Below are positions 58,901 through 64,000 of a stretch of 64,000 nucleotides of DNA, piece after piece. The notes under the pieces are model-generated. The model had not been told where the DNA came from, did no database searches, and saw nothing but the letters and a program-made list of their open reading frames with translations. The translations under genes and the position numbers were made by a program. The number at the start of each line of letters is the position of its first letter. Position 1 is the first letter of the stretch. Source of the DNA: Streptomyces formicae (GTDB lineage Bacteria > Actinomycetota > Actinomycetes > Streptomycetales > Streptomycetaceae); contig NZ_CP022685.1 in assembly GCF_002556545.1 (NCBI RefSeq), positions 5,124,001 to 5,188,000 of the forward strand. Reading direction: 5' to 3'.

Positions 58901-59725
58901 ATGCACAGCTTCGAGCGCACCGGCCGCTCCGCCGAACGGCTGCGCATCGGTGAGGAGTTGGTGGACATCGCCGGTGGGGCGGGGGCGCTCGTCGCCTTTC
59001 GCGTACTCGGGCATCTGATGTGCCTTCAGGCGCACTGCGCACGCGCCGAGTTCGCTGAGGCCGACGCGCACGCCGAGGCCGCCGACCGCCTCGCCGAGCG
59101 GTACGACCTGCCCCTCGTCGGGGTGTTCACCGAGTGGTACGCCGCACTGAAGTCGGCCGTGTCCGGGCGTACGGAGGAGGCGCGTGCCGCGTACGTCGCC
59201 GCGGCGGAGCGCCTCCCGGAGACGGGGATGACCGGGCTCGCGGACGGGCTGCTCCCGCTCGCCCTGTTCAGCCTGCGGGGCCAGGAAGGCCAGGGAGGCC
59301 AGGGAGGCCAGGGAGGCCAGGGAAGCCAGGGAAGCCAGGGAGGCCAGGGAAGCCAGGGAAGCCAGGAGGGGCAGAAGGGGAAGTCCTTGAGGGGTGACGG
59401 GTACTTCGGGCCGTACGACCCCTGGTGTCGTCCCGCACCTTGTGGCCCGCCGCCCTCCCCTCCCGACCTCCTCCTGGAGGCCCGCCTCTGTCTGCACGCC
59501 AGGGCCGCTGTCGCCGCCGGTGACGACCCGGTCCTCATGGAGCGGCTCTACCGCGAACTCCTCCCGGCCTGCGGGGAGTTGGCGGGGGCCGGGAGCGGTC
59601 TCGTCAGCTTCGGGCCCGTGGACCGGTACGCGGGTGAGCTCGCCGCCGCCCTCGGCAGGGCCGCGGACGCGGCGCGGCACCACGAGCGGGCCCTGGCCCT
59701 GGAGTCCCGCCTCCGCGGCCTCTGA
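55982..59725 (+). CDS. Large SARP-type transcriptional regulator with AAA ATPase and TPR-like region
   Basis: This 1247-residue regulator has an OmpR-like winged helix at about 15-95 (FTVLGSVGARDGDGRPLGLK; RTFVSTLRRALEPDRPPRAP) followed by the BTAD domain (about 100-260). The ATPase has P-loop LVLVSGEAGAGKTALVEQLT near 320 and Walker B LLLVLDDLQWADDETLECLE near 550. The C-terminal half is helical repeats. Two odd inserts occur: a 48-residue tandem repeat between the P-loop and Walker B, and a Gly-Gln-x repeat near residue 1105. Such regulators control secondary metabolism, but no cluster is next to it. Start is GTG 55982. Confidence 0.86.
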   Translation: MPQQAGGPARPPQEPAVAFTVLGSVGARDGDGRPLGLKGPMHRAVLARLLIARGKVVPLEWLVDDLWEDPPPRAVGTIRTFVSTLRRALEPDRPPRAPARLLVTAGPGYALRPAPDAVDAWRFESAVRGAGELLEAGRPGPAVRCVDEALALWRGPAYAEWADADWARAEAVRLDGLRLLAVERRAAGALALGLSDDVVPDLEAQVVEHPWREESWRLLALALYRSGRQGDALAALRRARRILVTELGVDPGPELRRLEAGVLGQEPGLLAPGPEAARVADSDGFVGRERELAVLEGAAGRAEHAAGHAGYLAGHGGLVLVSGEAGAGKTALVEQLTARLAARGWTTAWGRCPEHEGVPAAWPWTTILTELAAGPWPTGAGADGGAEGAVPVPVPGGAGERPASAAAGETPARAGQSPVPAGEPVSAGWRSAAAQGSSVRGGRPCGLAGCSLASGGEEPVVAGRSLAPAGGPVSAGWRFAAAQGSSVRGGRPCDSAGCPVTPGGEAPAPTDPAFPSTGTSPAPDARFQRRRALGELLRGVVARERGPLLLVLDDLQWADDETLECLEGLEGLGSPASAGVLVVGIHREADVPARLRAFLGRAARGEPVRVVLGGLGEDDVAALVRTVAGPGVADDAVRAVHARSGGNPFFVRELARLCATDGRAALSGVPIGVRDVIRHRLGALGEEARTVLRQAAVIGPEVDLDLLVPLAGGNEDAVVHAVETALRHGFLDELGPERVRFAHALVRETLYEDISRARRARWHTALAEVIETLRPDDVDALADHYLRAGTRATSARAARYAQLAAHRAEQDAAPHRAARLWRAALDAHDRRGGDRARERLGLVMGLVRALALTGGLAEARQHRSDALADAERLGDPELTAQVIGAFDVPANWTRNDDEALSRRIVDAAERTLLALPGDDDAARCRLLATIAMELRGSTGPRGRDAAAEAEALARSLGPGHDPALLAFALNARFMHSFERTGRSAERLRIGEELVDIAGGAGALVAFRVLGHLMCLQAHCARAEFAEADAHAEAADRLAERYDLPLVGVFTEWYAALKSAVSGRTEEARAAYVAAAERLPETGMTGLADGLLPLALFSLRGQEGQGGQGGQGGQGSQGSQGGQGSQGSQEGQKGKSLRGDGYFGPYDPWCRPAPCGPPPSPPDLLLEARLCLHARAAVAAGDDPVLMERLYRELLPACGELAGAGSGLVSFGPVDRYAGELAAALGRAADAARHHERALALESRLRGL
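57225..57512 (+). repeat. Tandem 144-bp duplication within the SARP-ATPase gene
   Basis: Two in-frame copies start near 57225 and 57369. The best-conserved part (57250-57353 and 57394-57497) encodes PVSAGWR(S/F)AAAQGSSVRGG and a Cys-x4-Cys pair. The copies have 48 codons each. The repeat lies between Walker A and Walker B. Confidence 0.75.
59279..59370 (+). repeat. 9-bp tandem repeat (GGCCAGGGA) within the SARP-ATPase gene
   Basis: About ten units of GGCCAGGGA or AGCCAGGGA encode Gly/Ser-Gln-Gly triplets inside the helical C-terminal region. It is probably length-variable between strains. Confidence 0.8.
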
Positions 59726-59760
59726 CCCTCACCGGCCACCGCCACCGGGCCCCGGGTCCC

Positions 59761-60474
59761 TCAGGAAGCCAGCCCCGCCCGGTGCGCGAGCAGCGCCGCC
59801 TGCACCCTGCTGTCGCTGTCCGTCTTCTCCAGGATCGCGGCCACGTGCGTCTTGACCGTCCCCACGCCGATGCCGAGCCGCAGCCCGATCTCCAGGTTCG
59901 GCAGCCCAGCGCCGAGCATGGCGAGCACCTCGCGTTCGCGGTCGGTGAGGGCGGCGACGCGGTCCTCCGCCGATGCCGGGCCGGTGGCACCCGGGGTCCC
60001 CGACGGCGCGGGGGCGGCGCCGCCCTGGAGCATCCGCTTGATGACCGTCCCCGTCACGCCGGGCGAGAGCACCGCGTCACCGGCGGCCGCCGCCCGCACC
60101 GAGCGGATCAGTTCGTCGGGACCCTCGTCCTTGAGCAGGAAGCCGCCCGCGCCCGCCTGGAGGGCGCGCGTCACGTTCTCCTCGTCGCCGAACGTGGTGA
60201 GCATGACGACCTGCGGCCTCGGGTCGAGCGCGATCAGCGGGGCGATCGCCGCGAGCCCGTCGAGCACGGGCATCCGGATGTCGACGAGGGCGACGTCGGG
60301 GCGCAGTTCGGCGGCGAGCGTGACCGCTTCGGCGCCGTTCACCGCCTCGCCGACGACCTCGATGCCGTCGGCGTGCTGGAGGATCATGCGGACGCCGTGC
60401 CGGATCATCTCCTCGTCGTCGGCGAGCAGGACGCGGATGGTCGTCGGGGTCTCGGAAACCGGCGGGGTCGTCAT
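59761..60474 (-). CDS. NarL/LuxR-family response regulator
   Basis: This 237-residue regulator has a receiver domain opening IRVLLADDEEMIRHGVRMIL. The phospho-Asp is near residue 63 in DVALVDIRMPVLDG, with Thr in VVMLTTFGDEENV and Lys in GFLLKDEGPDELI. The LuxR-type helix-turn-helix is at about 170-230 (LTDREREVLAMLGAGLPNLE; GIGVGTVKTHVAAILEKTDS). It is encoded eight bases downstream of the kinase gene, so the two form an operon and a clear pair. Confidence 0.93.
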   Translation of the reverse strand: MTTPPVSETPTTIRVLLADDEEMIRHGVRMILQHADGIEVVGEAVNGAEAVTLAAELRPDVALVDIRMPVLDGLAAIAPLIALDPRPQVVMLTTFGDEENVTRALQAGAGGFLLKDEGPDELIRSVRAAAAGDAVLSPGVTGTVIKRMLQGGAAPAPSGTPGATGPASAEDRVAALTDREREVLAMLGAGLPNLEIGLRLGIGVGTVKTHVAAILEKTDSDSRVQAALLAHRAGLAS

Positions 60475-60482
60475 GGCTGCTC

Positions 60483-62237
60483 CTACGGTCTGGCCAGCGG
60501 GACGGTGAAGTGGTCGATGGCTGTCAGGACATCATCGTGGAAACAGTAGCGAGTCACCGCAAAACGGGCGGCTCTCTCCTCATCTGACTCCTCGCCTGCC
60601 CTCTCGCCTGCCCCCTCACCTGACCCCTCGCCTGACTCCTCGCTCGGCACCTCACCCGCTCCCTCGCCCGCCCCGTTCACGTACGGATAGAGGCAGCTCG
60701 TGGTCCCCGCGGGCACCGCGGGACCGTGCCCGGCGGCAGCCGCCCGCACCGCGTCGTTGTCGGGCGGCACCGACCGTTCGACCTCCTGCTTGCCCATCCC
60801 GACGTGCACCTCCTGCCGTTCGGGAAGGTCGGGGCCCGGCTGCGCCTCGCTCACCAGGCCGAGTCCGAGGCCGAGCATCAGGGCCACCCCGCCCATCCCG
60901 AGCACCGTCGTGAGCACGCCCGCGATCCGTCCCTGGAGGCCGCCGACCGCGCCCTCCTCGGCCGTCGTGTCCGGCAGCGGCGGCCCCGGCAGGGGCTCCG
61001 CGCGGCTCGCCGCGTCCGGCCCCGTGGGGATCGTCGCGGTCACGTCGAAGCCGCCGCCGGGCACCGGGCCCGCCTCGAACGTGCCGCCGAGCAGCGTCAC
61101 CCGCTCGCGCAGTCCGACGAGCCCGCGCCCGGTGCCGAGCCCCGTGGTCGCGGTCGGCGGGCTCGGCGGTACGCCGTTGCGCACGGAGATCCGCACCTCG
61201 TCGTCGGTGTGCGCGACCGTCACGGTGACCGGCGCTCCCGTCGCGTACCGGTGCACGTTCGTCAGGGACTCCCGTACGACGCGGTGGACCGCCCTGCGTA
61301 CCGAAGGACCCTCCGCGTCGCCCAGATCGGGGCCCTCCCAGGTGAACGTCACCGGGATGCCGCCGCCGCGCGACTCCGTCACCAGGGCCTCGATGTCGGG
61401 GCGCGTGCCGGTCGCGTCGGTGAGGGCGTTCGTTCCGGTGTCGCGCCCCAACGGGCCGAGTACGCCGAGGACTTCGCGGAGTTCGTTCATCGCGTCCCGG
61501 GTGGCCTTGCGCAGTATGGTCGCCTCGTCGCGCAGCTCGGGCGCCTGCTTGCCGAGGGCCAGTTCGAGGCCGCCCGCGCGCAGCGAGATCAGGCTGAGCC
61601 GGTGGCCCACCAGGTCGTGCATCTCGGCGGCGATCCGGGAACGCTCGTGGATGCGGGACTCGCTGTCCGCGAGGCGGCGGGCCCGCTCGGCGGCCGCGGT
61701 GCGCTCGCGCAGCGCGCGGAGCAGCCGGTCCTGCTGGCCCGCCGCCGTGCCGACGAGCCCCGGCACGATCACCGTCACGGCCGCGAGCATCGTCCCGAGC
61801 GCGAGCCCGTACTGCCAGCTGCCCACCGCCATCGGCCGCGCGGTCACCGCGGCCACCAGCATGGTGAGCGCGGCGGCGGTGAGCAGCACGGCGACCCTGC
61901 GGCGTGGCTCGGCCACCTGTCGCGCCGCCGGATACGCGGCCACCGCGACGAGCAGTCCGGCCTGCGGCATCACCCCCGCGAGGGCGGCGAGGGCGAGCAG
62001 GCTCCCCACGGGGAACCGCCGCCGCACGACGAGCGCGAGCAGGACGACGAGGCCGTACGCGATCTTGCCGGCGCGCGGCAGGTCGGTGACGGCGGCGCCG
62101 AAGCCGGTGTACGTCAGGACGAGCAGCGCCCCGCCCGCCAGCGCCTCCAGGGCGGCACGGACCAGGTGCCAGGTGGTGCGGGGCTCGCGGGCGAAGGGGG
62201 AGCGGAGGGGGTGGCGGACAGGTGCGGGGCGGGGCAT
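60483..62237 (-). CDS. NarL-type sensor histidine kinase with extra C-terminal membrane helix and domain
   Basis: This 584-residue kinase has about five N-terminal membrane helices (about 20-170). The phosphoacceptor His is in IAAEMHDLVGHRLSLISLRA and the ATP-binding domain has VVRESLTNVHRYATGAPVTV and GTGRGLVGLRERVTLLGGTF. After the kinase there is a further membrane helix (VLTTVLGMGGVALMLGLGLG, about 440-460) and a tail of about 120 residues with two Cys (TTSCLYPYV and TRYCFHDDV), split by a Glu/Gly repeat. The tail would lie outside the cell. ATG 62237 has no ribosome site. It is divergent from a small exported protein that may be its ligand or target. Confidence 0.87.
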   Translation of the reverse strand: MPRPAPVRHPLRSPFAREPRTTWHLVRAALEALAGGALLVLTYTGFGAAVTDLPRAGKIAYGLVVLLALVVRRRFPVGSLLALAALAGVMPQAGLLVAVAAYPAARQVAEPRRRVAVLLTAAALTMLVAAVTARPMAVGSWQYGLALGTMLAAVTVIVPGLVGTAAGQQDRLLRALRERTAAAERARRLADSESRIHERSRIAAEMHDLVGHRLSLISLRAGGLELALGKQAPELRDEATILRKATRDAMNELREVLGVLGPLGRDTGTNALTDATGTRPDIEALVTESRGGGIPVTFTWEGPDLGDAEGPSVRRAVHRVVRESLTNVHRYATGAPVTVTVAHTDDEVRISVRNGVPPSPPTATTGLGTGRGLVGLRERVTLLGGTFEAGPVPGGGFDVTATIPTGPDAASRAEPLPGPPLPDTTAEEGAVGGLQGRIAGVLTTVLGMGGVALMLGLGLGLVSEAQPGPDLPERQEVHVGMGKQEVERSVPPDNDAVRAAAAGHGPAVPAGTTSCLYPYVNGAGEGAGEVPSEESGEGSGEGAGERAGEESDEERAARFAVTRYCFHDDVLTAIDHFTVPLARP

Positions 62238-62379
62238 AACGTCAAGTATTGGACAGGTGGGGGTGTCCTCTTCGTACATCTTGAGGTGGATGGCCGCCGC
62301 GTTCTCTGCCTTTTGGCATAGGGGGAGGTTCGTCCTGCGGCCGTACGGAAAGGGGGTGGAGGGCGCGAAGACTGGACGC

Positions 62380-62925
62380 ATGCCCCTGAACTCGTCCCAG
62401 TCGTCCCGGTCGTCGAAGCCCTCGAAGTCGTCGAACAAGAAGAAGGCCGGTGTCGTCGTCATCGTCGCGGCGGGCTGCCTGGCCTCGGCGGGTGCCGTGG
62501 CCGTCGCCGCGCCCGCGCTCAGGAACAGCTCGCTGATGCCGGACGCCGTCAGCGAGCACGTCTTCAAGGAGAAGACGCGGGCCTTCGCGACGGCGGCGGA
62601 CGCGCCCACCAAGGGCGACCTGGCGTTCGTGCTGCCCGAGTGGATCCCGCGCGACGCCGAGAACGTCAAGGTCAAGGTGAAGACGACCGGCGAGGCGAAG
62701 CTGATCCGCTTCACGCTGGCGGACGGACAGCGGCTGGCCCCGGAGCGGGAGTGCGGGGCGCGGGCGCGGCACGTGGCGGGCCCCGAACTGGACGCCCCCT
62801 GGTGGCCGGACCGCACGCCGAGCACGTCGCGCGGGGAGTGCGGGGACCACTACCGGTACCGGGTCGCGGTGCAGGGGGACACGGTGTACGCGTGGACGAA
62901 CGGGGAGGCGTCGGCGGACGGGTAG
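62380..62925 (+). CDS. Small exported or membrane-anchored protein divergent from the kinase
   Basis: The predicted protein has 181 residues. A Ser/Lys-rich N-terminus (NSSQSSRSSKPSKSSNKKK) is followed by one hydrophobic helix (AGVVVIVAAGCLASAGAVAV) and an outside domain of about 130 residues. Two Cys (ECGARARH and GECGDHYRY) could form a disulfide, and the domain contains the hydrophobic stretch KGDLAFVLPEWIPRDAENVK. No family recognised. It is divergent from the kinase whose own C-terminal tail also has two Cys, so an interaction outside the cell is possible. Unnamed promoter in the 142-base gap. Confidence 0.72.
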   Translation: MPLNSSQSSRSSKPSKSSNKKKAGVVVIVAAGCLASAGAVAVAAPALRNSSLMPDAVSEHVFKEKTRAFATAADAPTKGDLAFVLPEWIPRDAENVKVKVKTTGEAKLIRFTLADGQRLAPERECGARARHVAGPELDAPWWPDRTPSTSRGECGDHYRYRVAVQGDTVYAWTNGEASADG

Positions 62926-63054
62926 GTGTGGGTGGGGGACGGTGAACCTGCGGGGGGGCGTGGGCCGGAATCGTGCCGGGGGCACTTATGAGGATCCTGT
63001 CAGGCCGCCGTCCGGATCCCGTTTCGTTTTCGTGCCGCGCCTATCCTCAACGCC

Positions 63055-63897
63055 ATGTGCGCTTTTGTCCTGGTCGCGGAGGACGACGAGAAACAGGCCG
63101 AGCTGGTCCGCCGCTACCTGGAGCGCGAGGGCCACGTGGTCGCCGTCGTGCACGACGGGCGCGCGGCGCTCCGCGAGGCCCGGCGCGGGACGCCGGACCT
63201 GCTCATCCTCGACGTGATGATGCCGGGCGCCGACGGCCTCGAGGTCACCCGCGTCCTGCGCACGGAGCCGGGGCCGCCGGACCTGACGGGGCTGCCGATC
63301 CTGATGCTCACGGCCCGCTCCACGGAGGACGACCTGCTCGCGGGGCTCGATCTGGGCGCGGACGACTATCTGACCAAGCCGTACAGCCCGCGCGAACTGA
63401 TGGCCCGCGTACGAACGCTGCTCCGCCGCGTGGGCGGCATCCACCATCCGGTGCCGGACGCCGGACAGCGCGTGCTGCGCGTGGACGGCCTCGTGGTCGA
63501 CCCGCTGCGGCACGAGGTGACGGTCGACGGGCGCGGAGTGGACTGCACACCGGGCGAGTTCGACCTCCTCAGCGCGCTCGCGGGCGAACCCGACCGGGTC
63601 TTCACCCGGCCCCAGCTGCTCGACCACATCCACGGCTCGTCCGGCTACATATCCGCCCGCACGGTCGACGTGCACATCCTCAACCTCCGCAAGAAGATCG
63701 AGGCCGACCCGCGCCGCCCGACCCGTCTCGTCACGGTCTTCGGCATCGGTTACAAGCTGGTGGGGGCGGGGGCCGAGCCGTCGCCTTCCGGGGCCGCGGC
63801 CCCGAACCCGACTGCGGCCGCGGCCCCGGCCCCAGCCGCGGCACAGGTGACAGGTCTGCGCGCGCGGCACGGATCGGCGGCCTCGCGTGGGGCGTGA
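63055..63897 (+). CDS. OmpR/PhoB-family response regulator
   Basis: This 280-residue regulator has a receiver domain with acidic pocket LVAEDDEKQAELVRRYLERE, phospho-Asp near 53 in LLILDVMMPGADG, Thr in LMLTARSTEDD and Lys in DDYLTKPYSPRELMARV. The C-terminal winged helix is at about 140-235 (VDCTPGEFDLLSALAGEPDR; RTVDVHILNLRKKIEADPRR; TVFGIGYKL). A Pro/Ala-rich tail of about 40 residues follows the DNA-binding domain, which is unusual. It overlaps the start of the kinase gene by 11 bases. Confidence 0.93.
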   Translation: MCAFVLVAEDDEKQAELVRRYLEREGHVVAVVHDGRAALREARRGTPDLLILDVMMPGADGLEVTRVLRTEPGPPDLTGLPILMLTARSTEDDLLAGLDLGADDYLTKPYSPRELMARVRTLLRRVGGIHHPVPDAGQRVLRVDGLVVDPLRHEVTVDGRGVDCTPGEFDLLSALAGEPDRVFTRPQLLDHIHGSSGYISARTVDVHILNLRKKIEADPRRPTRLVTVFGIGYKLVGAGAEPSPSGAAAPNPTAAAAPAPAAAQVTGLRARHGSAASRGA

Positions 63898-64000
63898 CGT
63901 TCCGTTCCGCAAGAGCCTGTTGACGCGGCTGCTCGCCGTCTCCGTGCTGGTCTCGGTCGGGTCCATCGCCGCCACCGCGTGGCTCGCCGCGCAGACCACG
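63887..64000 (+). CDS. Sensor histidine kinase, N-terminal fragment (cut by window end)
   Basis: GTG at 63887 opens a frame for 38 residues: a basic start (GRDVPFRKSLLTRLLAV) and a first membrane helix (SVLVSVGSIAATAWLAAQTT). It overlaps the response regulator gene, as kinases of OmpR-type pairs do. The remainder is outside the window, so the call rests on context. Confidence 0.72.
   Translation, partial: MGRDVPFRKSLLTRLLAVSVLVSVGSIAATAWLAAQTT

Noticed and set aside
55982..64000. Biosynthetic gene cluster controlled by the SARP-ATPase regulator
   Set aside because: No synthase, carrier or tailoring genes lie within the visible 8 kb downstream; the neighbours are signalling genes.

Overview
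The window is chromosomal DNA of a Streptomyces, or a very close relative. The G+C is very high, GTG and TTG starts are common, genes overlap by ATGA or GTGA, and the first 23 kb follow the order of the S. coelicolor bldG-hppA-topA-tmk-holB core region. No database search was run. Product names come from motifs, lengths and gene order.

Layout. (1) Positions 1-4087 hold a Flp/Tad-type secretion or pilus locus: the end of an Ssd/CpaE-like gene, then tadA, tadB, tadC, a DUF4244 pilin-like gene and two TadE-like genes. A convergent DECH-box helicase follows, the arrangement known as the helicase/secretion neighbourhood. (2) Positions 6599-7511 hold bldG and its partner anti-sigma factor. (3) Positions 7827-23056 are core housekeeping: a K+-independent H+-pyrophosphatase, a lipoprotein, a class I methyltransferase, topA with a lysine-repeat tail, an MFS/thymidylate kinase fusion, DNA polymerase III delta' and a secreted tripeptidyl-aminopeptidase-like hydrolase. 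(4) A tRNA-Thr(CGT) gene at 23141-23214 is the target of a complete integrated actinomycete integrative and conjugative element (AICE) of about 14.6 kb. Its ends are 44-bp direct repeats at 23172-23215 and 37750-37793. (5) Positions 38067-48510 are rich in signalling genes: two GAF-ANTAR proteins; a SigK-RskA module with photolyase, sulfite-oxidase-like protein and fasciclin lipoprotein; a divergent histidine kinase and response regulator; and an ECF-like sigma factor with a C-terminal zinc-finger motif. (6) Positions 48582-49635 hold two adjacent tandem-repeat arrays with periods of 7 and 9 bp, between convergent genes. (7) Positions 49629-64000 hold a cell-wall hydrolase, small metabolic enzymes, a MocR regulator, a very large SARP-ATPase regulator, a NarL-type two-component pair whose kinase has an extra C-terminal domain, a small exported protein and the start of an OmpR-type two-component system.

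The AICE is the main accessory element. Read from its left end it carries integrase, excisionase, a DUF3631 ATPase, a zinc protein, a prim-pol replication protein, a small zinc protein, a Spd-like membrane protein, an FtsK/TraB translocase, about ten small transfer or spread genes, an XRE-TPR regulator and, on the far right, a GntR repressor fused to a Nudix domain. In pSAM2 the corresponding repressor (KorSA, GntR family) and the immunity factor (Pif, Nudix) are separate proteins; here one polypeptide has both parts. Palindromes of the type CTGGTGCGCACCAG lie both immediately before that gene and between the leftward transfer operon and the XRE gene, so the control circuit can be read from the sequence. 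Further candidate cis sites are TGCCTCCCTG repeats next to the translocase gene (a possible clt), a cluster of GTAGCGG repeats next to the replication genes, paired arm-type sites inside each att end, and two nearly identical 52-bp elements resembling a tRNA T-arm.

Outside the AICE, the clearest regulatory signal is a pair of matching SigK-type promoters (CCAAKCC, 15 bp, YCGAATC). One lies upstream of sigK; the other lies so close to the sulfite-oxidase-like gene that its transcript is probably leaderless.
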